Origin: Cytobacillus sp. IB215665
GTDB lineage: Bacteria; Bacillota; Bacilli; Bacillales; SM2101
Length of the DNA stretch: 64,000 nucleotides
Direction of reading: 5' to 3'
Assembly: GCF_033963835.1 (NCBI RefSeq)
Contig: NZ_JAXBME010000002.1
Location: forward strand, 186,001 to 250,000
A program made the translations under genes and the position numbers. The stretch's first letter is position 1. The number at the start of each line of letters is the position of its first letter. Positions 1 to 9,448 of the stretch are shown one piece after another. The notes under the pieces were generated by a model, which did not search any database, was not told where the DNA came from, and was given only the letters and a program-made list of their open reading frames with translations.

Positions 1-156
1 ATTGTCATGATCTTAGCAGGTCGCTCTAATTTGCGTGATACGATTGCTTTTCCGAAAACTGCTAGTGCTAGCTGTTTACTAACAGAAGCACCTGGAGAAG
101 TAAGCATCGAACAATTAGCTGAACTTAATTTAGCGCTAACTGTGAAAAAAAGCTAA
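1..156 (+). CDS. aspS: Aspartate-tRNA ligase, C-terminal fragment (cut by window edge)
   Basis: Only the last 51 codons are present, in frame from base 1 to a TAA at 154-156. The peptide contains [18 protein letters not shown] and the tail [10 protein letters not shown], which are typical of the C-terminal end of the bacterial-type class II AspRS catalytic domain (motif 3 region and after). The enzyme charges tRNA-Asp in the cytoplasm. Its position just before a 6S RNA gene and tcdA is the same as in B. subtilis. The start and the rest of the protein lie outside the window. Confidence 0.93.
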   Translation: MVMILAGRSNLRDTIAFPKTASASCLLTEAPGEVSIEQLAELNLALTVKKS

Positions 157-203
157 TATGTCCAATATTTCCTCAACTTGATAACTGTAAATTGGTGTGA
201 TAT

Positions 204-209
204 TATAAT
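204..209 (+). promoter_or_regulatory. -10 element of the 6S RNA promoter
   Basis: A consensus TATAAT lies 11 bases before the inferred 5' end of the 6S RNA at 221. A TTGATA at 178-183 is the best -35 candidate, but the 20-bp spacing is long, so the -35 call is weak. Confidence 0.5.
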
Positions 210-220
210 AACAGAACTTG

Positions 221-408
221 AAAGTCCTGATGTGTTCGTCTTATAACCTATTGTTTTGACCGAACAATAAGTTATACGGGAGCTTGAGTTTTCAAACGGC
301 GTACATGCCTTCTGGATTTTAAGGACGTACTAACATTTGGAACAGGGCACCCACCTGCGGAGTGCGGGATCAAAACGAAGGCATCGACGGCACAATTGGG
401 ACTTCCGT
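221..408 (+). ncRNA. bsrA: 6S RNA (regulator of sigma-A RNA polymerase)
   Basis: The RNA begins with AAAGTCCTGATGTGTT, the same 5' start I know for B. subtilis 6S-1 RNA, and ends with a complementary GGGACTT that can close the terminal stem. The 3' half contains the conserved CTTGCGGAGTGCGG-like segment (here CCTGCGGAGTGCGGG). 6S RNA mimics an open promoter and sequesters the housekeeping holoenzyme. Location between aspS and tcdA (yrvM) matches B. subtilis bsrA. A TATAAT at 204-209 and a strong terminator at 429-458 bound the transcript. The exact 3' end is inferred from the closing stem. Confidence 0.85.
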
Positions 409-428
409 TATAATAAAACAAAAAAGGT

Positions 429-458
429 AAACCCTATACATGATGTATAGGGTTTTTG
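429..458 (+). terminator. Rho-independent terminator of 6S RNA
   Basis: AAACCCTATACA pairs with TGTATAGGGTTT across a three-base loop and is followed by a T run. It lies about 20 bases after the 6S closing stem. The 459-741 gap after it holds nothing else I can support. Confidence 0.8.
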
Positions 459-741
459 TATCTATTAAAGTACATAAATACCGTACATTTGTAACAGACG
501 TAGCTTGAAAATCTTACAATGGACTGTTTTCCTAAGAAATAAAAAATTGTTCACAGCTACAGTTCGTTGCAACTTTTGTTCTAGATTACGACAGCAACGA
601 TACAAAACGACTTTTTGCCAATACTGTTACATTTTGTATCTTTACGAAAAAATGATGTTCAAATCTTGTATTTATTATAATTTATGATATTATTTTTATC
701 GGAAAACCTTGAAAAAGTTTGTGACAAACGGAGTTGAGAAT

Positions 742-1509
742 ATGCTACATCAATTTTCTAGAAATGAATTAGCGATTGGGATAGAAGGATTAAACATTTT
801 AAAAAATAGCACAGTGGCAGTACTTGGAATTGGTGGTGTAGGTTCATTTGCAGCTGAAGCACTAGCTCGATCTGGTGTAGGAAGGCTTATATTAGTTGAT
901 AAGGATGATGTTGATATTACAAATGTAAATCGACAAATTCACGCGTTACTCTCAACAGTTGGCAAGCCAAAAGCTGACCTCATGAAGGACCGTATAAAAG
1001 ATATTAATCCAGAGTGTCAAGTGATTGCGTTGAAAATGTTTTATACAGAGGAGACGTATGAGGAGTTTTTTAGTTATGGAATAGATTTTGTTATAGATGC
1101 GTCTGATACGATTTGTTACAAAATCCATTTAATGAAGGAATGCTTGCAGAGAAAGATTCCGATTATTTCAAGTATGGGTGCAGCAAATAAAATGGACCCT
1201 ACACGTTTTAAAATAGCTGATATTTCTAAAACTCATACTGATCCTATTGCAAAAGTTATTCGAACGAAATTACGTAAAGAGGGTATCCGTAAGGGGATTA
1301 AAGTAGTGTTTTCTGACGAGAGTCCTATTGTGATTCGGGAGGATATTCGCAAGAAAATTGTTCCTGATGAAAATACGCCTATTAGAAAAGCTAAAATGCC
1401 ACCATCATCCAACGCATTTGTTCCATCAGTAGCAGGGCTAATAATGGCAAGTCATGTGGTTACTGAACTGTTAACAGATATACCAATTAAACGAGTAAAT
1501 CAGGGTTAA
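742..1509 (+). CDS. tcdA: tRNA threonylcarbamoyladenosine dehydratase
   Basis: This is an E1/ThiF-MoeB-like enzyme of 255 residues that cyclises t6A37 to ct6A in tRNAs using ATP. A glycine-rich nucleotide-binding loop (LGIGGVGSFAAEALARSG) lies near residues 28-45, followed by LVDKDDVDITNVNRQ, typical of the adenylate-forming fold, and a later DASDT. The ATG at 742 is chosen because GGAG ends eight bases before it and the protein then begins MLHQFSRNELAIG, as in the family; an in-frame TTG at 709 lacks a ribosome site. Corresponds to B. subtilis yrvM. The gene stands alone between the 6S RNA and a convergent regulator gene. Confidence 0.9.
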   Translation: MLHQFSRNELAIGIEGLNILKNSTVAVLGIGGVGSFAAEALARSGVGRLILVDKDDVDITNVNRQIHALLSTVGKPKADLMKDRIKDINPECQVIALKMFYTEETYEEFFSYGIDFVIDASDTICYKIHLMKECLQRKIPIISSMGAANKMDPTRFKIADISKTHTDPIAKVIRTKLRKEGIRKGIKVVFSDESPIVIREDIRKKIVPDENTPIRKAKMPPSSNAFVPSVAGLIMASHVVTELLTDIPIKRVNQG

Positions 1510-1563
1510 ACATACTCTACATTTAACGGAGCTCGACTTGGACCTTCGCGTTTCGACAATGAC

Positions 1564-1597
1564 AAAAACGTGGTCTAAAGATAGACCACGTTTTTTA
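1564..1597. terminator. Bidirectional terminator between tcdA and the rsfA-like gene
   Basis: AAAACGTGGTCTA pairs with TAGACCACGTTTT, with T runs reading out in both directions, so it can serve both convergent genes. Its right end overlaps the last bases of the minus-strand gene. Confidence 0.85.
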
Positions 1598-2317
1598 CTT
1601 AGCTAATTGTTCTAAATTTCCGTTTTTATCCATTCTGAAAGCCGGAGATGGTCTTTCTTCATTATCATCAAATAAAACCATTTTACGTGCTCGATCCATA
1701 ATTTGTACTAATGCTTGATAGTCTTCTTGTATCATAGATTGCTTTTCCGACATTTTTTCAAGCTTTATAACTAGTTCTTTATTTTGCTTTGAAAGAGTTT
1801 GGTTTTCTTGTTGTAATTGTACATTTTCTTGCTGCAATCTCATTGAATGTTGATCTTGTACTTTAAGTTCTTTTAAATAAGAAATGCAATCTTCTAGAGA
1901 TATTGAATTTGATCCAGCTGATGATTCTATAGATGGCACTGATGTACTCACTGGCGTAGTCAACAACTCTGTCGTGAACTCATTATTTAGATTATAGGTC
2001 TCTACTGGATTGCTATCATCAACTGTAGTAATCTGTGGTAGTGAAATTGTACTAGGAAGCTCATCTTGCTTCTTTAATCTGTCTAACGCTCTCTTTCTTT
2101 CTTTTCTTTGTTTTTTCGCAATGGCGATAGCTTGATCATACTTTCCTCTTACTTCCGCGTTCCACCGAAATCCACAAGCAGCAGAAGTTCGGTTAAGCTT
2201 ATCACCTACTTCTTCGAAGGCTAATAACTGAGTTCCACCTTCACGAATATAGCGAAGTACTGTTTCTGCGAGTAATAGGTCTTCTTCATGAGACCATGCA
2301 TCTTGACGAACTTTCAC
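1595..2317 (-). CDS. RsfA-family (Myb-like) transcription factor
   Basis: A 240-residue protein. The N-terminal part (about residues 5-65) is a Myb/SANT-like DNA-binding domain with WSHEEDLLLAETVLRYI and the family hallmark AACGFRWNAEVR. A basic stretch KKQRKERKRALDRLKKQ follows, then a polar linker, and finally a glutamine- and leucine-rich coiled coil (about residues 145-215), likely for dimerisation. RsfA family members are prespore regulators in Bacillus; whether this copy acts in sporulation is inferred. It starts at GTG with GGAG seven bases upstream. Divergent from adhE, with which it shares the 2318-2658 gap. Confidence 0.8.
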   Translation of the reverse strand: MKVRQDAWSHEEDLLLAETVLRYIREGGTQLLAFEEVGDKLNRTSAACGFRWNAEVRGKYDQAIAIAKKQRKERKRALDRLKKQDELPSTISLPQITTVDDSNPVETYNLNNEFTTELLTTPVSTSVPSIESSAGSNSISLEDCISYLKELKVQDQHSMRLQQENVQLQQENQTLSKQNKELVIKLEKMSEKQSMIQEDYQALVQIMDRARKMVLFDDNEERPSPAFRMDKNGNLEQLAK

Positions 2318-2467
2318 ATAAACACTCCTATCTTCTGAAAAATTTAATTTACTATATAGTAGATTTTCTATTAATAGAATGGACGGCTATTATAATTTTT
2401 ATACATTTACTAGTTTTTTTAAGTATCAAAAGATGTAAAAAGTGGGAAATATGAGTTTAATAATATA

Positions 2468-2483
2468 TGTGAAATTATTCACA
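2468..2483. promoter_or_regulatory. Rex/Fnr-type palindrome 1 upstream of adhE
   Basis: TGTGAAATTATTCACA fits both the Rex pattern TGTGAA-N4-TTCACA and the Fnr pattern TGTGA-N6-TCACA without mismatch. It lies about 62 bp upstream of the likely transcription start implied by the TATAAT at 2526-2531. Confidence 0.7.
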
Positions 2484-2498
2484 ATGTCGTCAAATTTA

Positions 2499-2514
2499 TT
2501 GTAACTATTCACAA
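2499..2514. promoter_or_regulatory. Rex/Fnr-type site 2, overlapping the adhE -35 region
   Basis: TTGTAACTATTCACAA keeps a perfect right half (TTCACAA) and a degraded left half. It covers the expected -35 position relative to TATAAT at 2526-2531, a placement that suits repression better than activation. Confidence 0.5.
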
Positions 2515-2525
2515 CATATCGATAG

Positions 2526-2531
2526 TATAAT
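2526..2531 (+). promoter_or_regulatory. -10 box of the adhE-pflB promoter
   Basis: TATAAT about 128 bases before the adhE start. No consensus -35 exists at 17 bp; the region is instead occupied by palindrome 2, consistent with a regulated promoter. Confidence 0.5.
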
Positions 2532-2610
2532 AAACGTGTAAGATAGTTAGTTAATAAATTTAGTAAAAAACGTAAAGTAACAAGTAAGTAGCTTTTTTTT
2601 AACATTCACA

Positions 2611-2626
2611 TGTGAAAACATTCACA
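2611..2626. promoter_or_regulatory. Rex/Fnr-type palindrome 3 in the adhE leader
   Basis: TGTGAAAACATTCACA again fits TGTGAA-N4-TTCACA exactly. It lies in the untranslated leader, 32 bases before the adhE start, where a bound protein would act as a roadblock. An overlapping CACATGTG adds a second palindrome. Confidence 0.65.
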
Positions 2627-2658
2627 AACTTTTAGCAAGAAATTAGGAGGAGTTTCAA

Positions 2659-5262
2659 ATGGCTGTTGAAGAAAAAGTATTAAAACAACAACAAGATGTT
2701 ACAAAAATGATTAATTCTTTAGTTGATCGTGGTTCTAAAGCGTTAAAGGAATTTCGCAATTATGATCAAGAAATGATCAATGACATAGTAAAAGAAATGG
2801 CTTTAGCAGGATTAGATCAACATATGCAATTAGCTAAGCTAGCAGTTGATGAAACAAAACGTGGTGTTTATGAGGATAAAATTATTAAAAACATTTTTGC
2901 TACAGAGTACATTTATCATAACGTTAAATATGATAAAACTGTCGGCATTATTAATGATAATGAACACGAAGGTGTAATCGAAGTTGCAGAGCCAGTTGGT
3001 GTTGTTGCTGGTGTAACACCAGTGACAAATCCAACATCAACAACGATGTTTAAAGCAATTATTGCAATTAAAACTAGAAACCCAATTATTTTTGCTTTCC
3101 ACCCATCTGCACAAAAATGTAGTAGTGAAGCTGCAAGAATTCTTCGTGACGCAGCAGTAAAAGCAGGAGCACCTGAAGGTTGTATACAATGGATAGAAAC
3201 GCCATCTATCGAAGCAACAAAACAATTAATGAATCATGATGGGGTTGCGATCGTCTTGGCGACAGGTGGTCCAGGGATGGTTAAATCAGCGTATAGTACT
3301 GGTAAACCTGCGTTAGGTGTAGGTGCTGGTAACGTACCGTGTTATATTGAAAAATCTGCTGATGTGAAACGTTCTGTAAATGATTTAATTTTATCAAAAA
3401 CATTTGATAATGGCATGATTTGTGCTTCTGAACAAGCTGTTATTATCGATAAAGATATTTATGATGAAGTGAAAAAAGAAATGATATATCATTCTTGTTA
3501 CTTCTTATCAGAAAACGAAAAGAAAAAAGTAGAAAAACTTGTTATTGATGAAAACAAATGTGCAGTTAATCCAAATATCGTTGGTAAACCAGCTTATGAA
3601 ATCGCCAAAATGGCTGGTGTAGAAGTACCAAAAGATACTAAAATTCTAATCGCTGAATTAAAAGGTGTAGGTGAAGCTCACCCACTTTCAAGAGAAAAGC
3701 TTAGTCCAGTACTAGCTTGTTATAAAGTTAATAATACAGAGGAAGGGATTACTCGTGCAGAAGAAATGCTAGAGTTTGGAGGTCTAGGTCACTCTGCTGT
3801 AATTCATTCTGAAGACCAAGAAACAATAGAAACTTATGGGAAACGTATGAAAGCATGCCGTGTCATTGTGAATGCTCCATCTTCACAAGGTGCAATCGGA
3901 GATATTTATAATGCATATATTCCTTCATTAACATTAGGATGTGGATCTTACGGCAAGAACTCTGTATCTTCAAATGTTGGAACAGCGAACTTATTAAATG
4001 TAAAAAAAATTGCGAAAAGGAATGTCAATATGCAATGGTTTAAGCTTCCACCAAAAGTTTACTTTGAAAAGCATTCTACTCAATATTTAGCAAAAATGCC
4101 TGAAATCTCAAAAGCTTTGATTGTAACGGACCCAGGTATGGTGAAGCTTGGCTATGTTGATAAAGTTCTTTATTATTTACGTAAACGTCAAGATTACGTC
4201 CATTGTGAAATTTTCTCAAATGTTGAGCCAGATCCATCTATTGAAACAGTTATGAAGGGTGCAGAAATGATGAAAGAATTCCAACCTGATGTCATCATCG
4301 CACTTGGTGGTGGATCAGCGATGGATGCTGCAAAAGGAATGTGGTTATTTTACGAACACCCAGAAACAACGTTCCATGGCTTAAAACAGAAGTTTTTAGA
4401 CATCCGTAAACGTACGTTCAAATATCCTAAACTAGGAAACAAAGCTAAATTTGTTGCAATACCAACAACTTCAGGAACTGGATCTGAGGTAACACCATTC
4501 TCTGTTATTACTGACAAGAAAAACAATGTCAAGTATCCGTTAGCAGATTATGAATTAACACCAGATGTTGCAATCGTAGATCCACAGTTTGTTATGACAG
4601 TTCCGAAGCACGTAACTGCTGATACTGGTATGGATGTTTTAACACATGCGATTGAAGCTTACGTTTCTAATATGGCAAATGATTATACGGATGGTTTAGC
4701 GATTAAAGCTATTCAACTAGTATTTGAATATTTACCAAAAGCTTATCATAACGGTGCAGATGAACTTGCTAGAGAGAAAATGCACAATGCATCTACGATT
4801 GCAGGTATGGCATTTGCAAATGCCTTCTTAGGTATTAATCATAGCTTGGCACATAAAATGGGTGCAGAGTTCCATATTGCACATGGTAGAGCAAATACAT
4901 TATTAATGCCGCATGTTATTCGTTTCAATGCAACAAAACCGAAAAAGTTTACAGCATTCCCTAAATATAAACATTTCATAGCTGATCAACGTTATGCTGA
5001 AATTGCTAAAGCATTAGGTTTACCAGCACGTACAACTGAAGAAGGTGTAGAGAGCTTAATCCAAGCGGTAATTAAATTAGCGAAAGAACTAAATATTCCT
5101 ATGAGTTTACCTGAAAATGGTGTAGATAAAAAAGAATTTGAGGAAAAAGTGGCAATTTTGGCAGACAGAGCATTTGAAGATCAATGTACACCAGCAAATC
5201 CAAAGTTACCATTAGTTACTGAATTAGAAGAAATTTATCGTCAAACATTCAAAGGAGTATAA
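2659..5262 (+). CDS. adhE: Bifunctional acetaldehyde-CoA / alcohol dehydrogenase
   Basis: An 867-residue AdhE that converts acetyl-CoA to acetaldehyde and then ethanol, reoxidising two NADH in fermentation; the family forms cytoplasmic spirosomes. The N-terminal ALDH domain (about residues 15-440) carries the catalytic cysteine in GMICASEQAVII. The C-terminal iron-dependent ADH domain (about 455-860) has LGGGSAMDAAK, the DTGMDVLTHAIEAY helix, and the metal histidines in INHSLAHKMGAEFHIAHG. The length is standard and an AGGAGG site precedes the ATG. It is followed 15 bp later by pflB, giving the route pyruvate to acetyl-CoA to ethanol in one transcript. Three Rex/Fnr palindromes upstream suggest induction when NADH is high or oxygen is absent. 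Confidence 0.96.
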   Translation: MAVEEKVLKQQQDVTKMINSLVDRGSKALKEFRNYDQEMINDIVKEMALAGLDQHMQLAKLAVDETKRGVYEDKIIKNIFATEYIYHNVKYDKTVGIINDNEHEGVIEVAEPVGVVAGVTPVTNPTSTTMFKAIIAIKTRNPIIFAFHPSAQKCSSEAARILRDAAVKAGAPEGCIQWIETPSIEATKQLMNHDGVAIVLATGGPGMVKSAYSTGKPALGVGAGNVPCYIEKSADVKRSVNDLILSKTFDNGMICASEQAVIIDKDIYDEVKKEMIYHSCYFLSENEKKKVEKLVIDENKCAVNPNIVGKPAYEIAKMAGVEVPKDTKILIAELKGVGEAHPLSREKLSPVLACYKVNNTEEGITRAEEMLEFGGLGHSAVIHSEDQETIETYGKRMKACRVIVNAPSSQGAIGDIYNAYIPSLTLGCGSYGKNSVSSNVGTANLLNVKKIAKRNVNMQWFKLPPKVYFEKHSTQYLAKMPEISKALIVTDPGMVKLGYVDKVLYYLRKRQDYVHCEIFSNVEPDPSIETVMKGAEMMKEFQPDVIIALGGGSAMDAAKGMWLFYEHPETTFHGLKQKFLDIRKRTFKYPKLGNKAKFVAIPTTSGTGSEVTPFSVITDKKNNVKYPLADYELTPDVAIVDPQFVMTVPKHVTADTGMDVLTHAIEAYVSNMANDYTDGLAIKAIQLVFEYLPKAYHNGADELAREKMHNASTIAGMAFANAFLGINHSLAHKMGAEFHIAHGRANTLLMPHVIRFNATKPKKFTAFPKYKHFIADQRYAEIAKALGLPARTTEEGVESLIQAVIKLAKELNIPMSLPENGVDKKEFEEKVAILADRAFEDQCTPANPKLPLVTELEEIYRQTFKGV

Positions 5263-5277
5263 TCTGGGGGGATTAGG

Positions 5278-7533
5278 ATGAACAGGTTGAGTACGATTCC
5301 AACGGAAGTTGCTTGGAAGAACTTCAAAGAAGGAAAATGGCTGGATTCCATAGATGTACGAGATTTTATTCAAACAAATGTTACACCCTATACGGGCAAG
5401 GAAGATTTCCTTGCCCCCCCAACTCTAAAAACCACTCAACTTTGGGATAAAGTATTAGAGTTGATGAAAAAGGAACGGGACAATGGTGGTGTACTTGATA
5501 TTGATACACGGACAGTATCAACCATTACTTCACATGAGCCAGGATATATTGATAAAAATCTTGAAAGCGTTGTAGGGCTCCAAACGGATGAGCCATTAAA
5601 ACGTTCCATCCAACCTTTTGGTGGTATCCGTATGGTAAAAGATGCTTGCAAGGCTTATGGGTATGATCTCGATACAGAAGTAGAGAAAACGTTTACTGAG
5701 TATCGAAAAACACATAATCAAGGAGTCTTCGATGCTTATACTCCAGAAATGAGGAAGGCACGTAAAGCTGGTATCATTACTGGGTTACCAGATGCATACG
5801 GGCGAGGAAGAATTATCGGTGATTATCGCAGAGTAGCATTATATGGTGTCGACCGTTTGATGGAAGAAAAAAGCAAGGCTCATGCTCGATTAGAGAATGA
5901 TTTAATGAGCGACACAGTTATCCGTGATCGTGAAGAGATTTCTGAACAATTTAGAGCATTACAAGAGTTGAAAGATATGGCTGCATCATACGGGTATGAT
6001 ATATCAAAACCTGCAGTACACGCTAGGGAAGCAATTCAATGGCTATATTTTGCATACCTTGCAGCGATAAAAGAACAAAATGGCGCTGCGATGAGTCTCG
6101 GTCGTGTATCTACATTTTTAGATATATATTTTGAAAGAGACTTGCACAATGGGGTTCTAACTGAATCAGAAGTCCAAGAATTAGTTGATCATTTTGTAAT
6201 GAAGCTACGTCTTGTGAAATTTTTGCGTACTCCTGATTATAACGAGTTGTTCAGTGGTGACCCGACGTGGGTAACAGAATCAATTGGTGGTATGAGTCTT
6301 GACGGACGTCCACTCGTTTCCAAAACATCATTCCGCTTCCTACACACGCTTGACAATCTTGGACCAGCTCCTGAACCTAACTTAACAGTACTTTGGTCGA
6401 CTGAGCTTCCAGATCATTTCACAAGATATTGTTCAAAAATGTCAATAAAAACAAGTTCCATTCAATATGAAAATGATGATTTAATGCGTAAAGAATACGG
6501 TGATGATTACGGTATTGCATGTTGTGTTTCTGCCATGAAAATAGGTAAACAAATGCAGTTTTTTGGAGCACGTGCTAACTTGGCGAAGGCATTACTATAT
6601 GCAATTAACGGTGGGATAGATGAAAAATTAGGTGTACAAGTTGGACCAAGCCTTGATCCAATTACTTCAAATATCTTAGATTATGAAGAAGTATTGAAAA
6701 ACTATGATGCAATGTTAAATTGGCTAGCAAAGCTTTATATGAATACCTTAAATATTATACATTACATGCATGATAAGTATTCTTATGAGCGTATTGAAAT
6801 GGCACTACATGATGAGGAAATATTACGTACTATGGCTTGCGGCATCGCTGGCTTATCGGTTGTAGCAGATTCTTTAAGCGCAATAAAATACGCAAAAGTA
6901 AGACCTATTCGAAATGAATATGGAATCGCGGTTGATTTTGAAATTGACGGAGATTATCCACAGTTCGGTAACGATGACGATCGTGTTGACACGATTGCAA
7001 CAGAGTTAGTTGAGACATTTATGAATAAACTTCGTCTGTATCCGACGTATCGTTCTTCTGTTCCGACACAATCTATATTAACTATAACCTCAAACGTTGT
7101 GTACGGGAAAAAAACAGGTACAACACCTGATGGAAGAAAAGCAGGCGATGCGTTTGCACCGGGTGCCAACCCGTTACATGGACGTGATAAAAATGGAGCG
7201 TTAGCATCATTAAACTCTGTTGCAAAGCTTCCTTATGAAGATTGTCTAGATGGAATCTCTTGTACATTTTCAATGGTACCAAATTCTCTAGGCAAAGAAG
7301 AGCAAACGAGAATCAATAATCTTGTTTCTATCTTAGATGGATATATGGCACAACATGGTCACCATATAAATGTTAACGTGTTTGAACGTGAACAGTTACT
7401 TGATGCAATGGAACATCCGGAAAAATACCCACAATTAACAATACGTGTTTCAGGTTATGCTGTGAATTTTATTAAATTGACACGTGAACAACAAATTGAG
7501 GTTATAAATAGAACATTCCATGAAAATATGTAA
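5278..7533 (+). CDS. pflB: Formate acetyltransferase (pyruvate formate-lyase)
   Basis: A 751-residue glycyl-radical enzyme that cleaves pyruvate with CoA to acetyl-CoA and formate under anaerobic conditions. The adjacent catalytic cysteines are visible in [16 protein letters not shown] and the C-terminal radical glycine in [11 protein letters not shown], so both active-site elements are intact. It lies 15 bp after adhE with its own GGGGGGATTAGG ribosome site and should be co-transcribed. The activating enzyme gene pflA, usually next to pflB, is absent: the next gene is the unrelated, convergent rarA. Activity therefore depends on an activase encoded elsewhere. Confidence 0.96.
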   Translation: MNRLSTIPTEVAWKNFKEGKWLDSIDVRDFIQTNVTPYTGKEDFLAPPTLKTTQLWDKVLELMKKERDNGGVLDIDTRTVSTITSHEPGYIDKNLESVVGLQTDEPLKRSIQPFGGIRMVKDACKAYGYDLDTEVEKTFTEYRKTHNQGVFDAYTPEMRKARKAGIITGLPDAYGRGRIIGDYRRVALYGVDRLMEEKSKAHARLENDLMSDTVIRDREEISEQFRALQELKDMAASYGYDISKPAVHAREAIQWLYFAYLAAIKEQNGAAMSLGRVSTFLDIYFERDLHNGVLTESEVQELVDHFVMKLRLVKFLRTPDYNELFSGDPTWVTESIGGMSLDGRPLVSKTSFRFLHTLDNLGPAPEPNLTVLWSTELPDHFTRYCSKMSIKTSSIQYENDDLMRKEYGDDYGIACCVSAMKIGKQMQFFGARANLAKALLYAINGGIDEKLGVQVGPSLDPITSNILDYEEVLKNYDAMLNWLAKLYMNTLNIIHYMHDKYSYERIEMALHDEEILRTMACGIAGLSVVADSLSAIKYAKVRPIRNEYGIAVDFEIDGDYPQFGNDDDRVDTIATELVETFMNKLRLYPTYRSSVPTQSILTITSNVVYGKKTGTTPDGRKAGDAFAPGANPLHGRDKNGALASLNSVAKLPYEDCLDGISCTFSMVPNSLGKEEQTRINNLVSILDGYMAQHGHHINVNVFEREQLLDAMEHPEKYPQLTIRVSGYAVNFIKLTREQQIEVINRTFHENM

Positions 7534-7542
7534 GTAAAAAAA

Positions 7543-7577
7543 GGGAGAATTAAAATGGCGTATTATTTAATTCTCCC
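7543..7577. terminator. Terminator hairpin after pflB
   Basis: GGGAGAATTAAA and TTTAATTCTCCC form a perfect 12-bp stem 10 bases after the pflB stop. The T-rich tail is interrupted, so it may be a moderate terminator or serve both convergent genes. Confidence 0.65.
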
Positions 7578-7647
7578 ATTACATATTTATTTTTTGTTTT
7601 AGGCAGTATAGATGGCGTTTTGCATGTAATCATTGAGGTATTAAAGT

Positions 7648-8952
7648 TTACTTTCCATCAAATAGATCTTTCAGCCGTTCATATACTTTAGCGTATTGTT
7701 TTTCTTGTCCACTTTGTTTAGGCTGAAAGTACTCCTTACCCTTTAGCTCATCAGGAAGATATTGCTGCTGTACCCAGCCGTTAGGATAATCGTGAGGATA
7801 CTTATAACCAATTCCGTGCCCCATCGATTTAGCTCCTTTATAATGCGCATCTCGTAAATGTAAGGGGATTTCACCTGTGTAACCTTTTCTAACATCTTCT
7901 AGTGCCATATCAAGAGCTTTATATGCACTGTTTGTTTTCGGAGATAAACATTGATCTACAACGACGTTAGCTAATGGAATTCTTGCTTCTGGTAAGCCGA
8001 GTCTTTCAACTGCTTCGCATGCATTAACCGTTCTTACTGCTACTTCTGGAGCAGCGAGAGATATGTCTTCATAGGCAATGACAATTAGTCTTCTACAAAT
8101 TGATGTTAAATCTCCACCCTCTATTAACCGAGCTAAATAATGAAGTGCTGCATTTACATCGCTACCCCTAATACTCTTTTGCAAGCAAGATAATAGAGAA
8201 TAGTATAAATCACCTTTCTTGTCGTGAGAAAAACCTTTATTTTCAACACATTCCTCTACTGTTTTAATAGGTACGGTGATTTTTTCCACGTCTACCTTTT
8301 TTGATGCAATGACTACATCTTCTAGAATATTTAATGCTGAGCGCGCATCACCGTTAGTTGATTGAGTAATTATTTCGAGAGCTTCATCAGCAATTTCAAT
8401 GTCTAAGCTACCTAAGCCTCTTGTTGAATCAGCCAATGCTCTTAATAGTAATGTCATCATATCCTCTCTAGAAATACGTTGTAATTCTTTTATTTGACCG
8501 CACCTGCTTCTAATCGCTGGATTTACATCATGAAAGGGGTTCTCAGTAGTTGCGCCTATTAAAGTGATTAAACCTTTTTCAACATGAGGTAAAAGATAGT
8601 CTTGCTGTGCTTTATTAAACCGATGAACTTCGTCGATAAATAAGATTAAACTTCCTTCAACTTCGGCTTGTCTAACAGCATTTTCTATATCTTTTTTGCC
8701 TGCTGTAGTTGCATTAATAGCAACGAAGGGCATATTTACTGTTCCGGCAATTGCTTTGGCAATCGACGTTTTCCCAATACCAGGTTCTCCATATAACAAT
8801 ATTGAGGGCACATGTTCATTAACTATCATTTTATATAACGCCGTTTTTGGTCCAATTATATGTTGCTGGCCAACAATTTCGTCTAAATTCCTAGGGCTCA
8901 TTCGAAATGATAACGGGGATTCAACCAATGACTCGAATAACAAAGTGATCAT
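7648..8952 (-). CDS. rarA: Replication-associated recombination protein A (MgsA/RarA AAA+ ATPase)
   Basis: A clamp-loader-like AAA+ ATPase that acts at stalled replication forks. Walker A is LYGEPGIGKTSIAKAIAG and Walker B is LILFIDEVHRFNK; sensor and arginine-finger regions follow (GATTENPFHDV, IRSRC). The C-terminal tetramerisation domain ends with the typical AHYKGAKSMGHG and YPHDYPNGW. The first codon is uncertain: the ATG at 8952 has GGAG only two bases before it, while a TTG three codons later has 11-base spacing. Corresponds to B. subtilis yrvN, which also lies beside cymR. Confidence 0.93.
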   Translation of the reverse strand: MITLLFESLVESPLSFRMSPRNLDEIVGQQHIIGPKTALYKMIVNEHVPSILLYGEPGIGKTSIAKAIAGTVNMPFVAINATTAGKKDIENAVRQAEVEGSLILFIDEVHRFNKAQQDYLLPHVEKGLITLIGATTENPFHDVNPAIRSRCGQIKELQRISREDMMTLLLRALADSTRGLGSLDIEIADEALEIITQSTNGDARSALNILEDVVIASKKVDVEKITVPIKTVEECVENKGFSHDKKGDLYYSLLSCLQKSIRGSDVNAALHYLARLIEGGDLTSICRRLIVIAYEDISLAAPEVAVRTVNACEAVERLGLPEARIPLANVVVDQCLSPKTNSAYKALDMALEDVRKGYTGEIPLHLRDAHYKGAKSMGHGIGYKYPHDYPNGWVQQQYLPDELKGKEYFQPKQSGQEKQYAKVYERLKDLFDGK

Positions 8953-9448
8953 CTCTCCTACTTTTTGGAATCTTTGTTCTTGTTCTAGGATGTTAATATG
9001 TATTACAATACACTATTATGGTATAATGGCAAATGCTTAATATTAAATATGTAGACTCTTTTCGTAAGCATTGATGGTTTAAGTATAAAGTGATTTTATT
9101 CTATTGGCATATTTTAATGAAGAAAAGGTGCCACGAATAGTGATTAACGAATTGTACGTACAACAATGCATGCGAGAAAAGCCGTCTGTAACTTTACAAT
9201 GGTTAGCTGTCAACCATTTTATGATATAAATTTTGATTGTGAACGGGACTAAATGACTTCGACAATGTCAGTCCTTGCACCATCGGCTAGCGGTAATAAG
9301 CTAATACGACAAGAAGTCGATCTTAAATCGATTCTCGTAGGTTCGTCTTATGCTTATAACCAGGATCAAGATGCCAATTTCACCGTTGCCCACAGGCGTG
9401 GGGAAATCTAGTGTCTAAGCATTTCTTATTTGTGGAGGGATATAAAGG
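8953..9448. other. rarA-cymR divergent intergenic region
   Basis: Nearly 500 bp without a coding gene. It holds one decayed copy of the dispersed terminal-inverted-repeat element (9054-9186). The segment 9240-9415 contains several short inverted repeats but I recognise no RNA family there. The cymR ribosome site (GGAGGG) is at the right end. Confidence 0.6.
9054..9186 (+). repeat. Dispersed TIR element, copy 1 (decayed)
   Basis: It starts GACTCTTTTCGTAA and contains the core GAAGAAAAGGTGCCACGAA, then a TTGTACGTACAACAA palindrome, and ends in a degraded GCGAGAAAAGCC. Compared with the better copies (18211-18366, 36683-36826, 59689-59846) the right terminal repeat has drifted. Confidence 0.6.

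Noticed and set aside
505-687. 60-codon frame before tcdA
   Set aside because: No ribosome site, unusual composition for the organism, and no recognisable protein feature.
9240-9415. Possible structured RNA upstream of cymR
   Set aside because: Several short inverted repeats occur, but no match to a known riboswitch or T-box and no terminator with T run.
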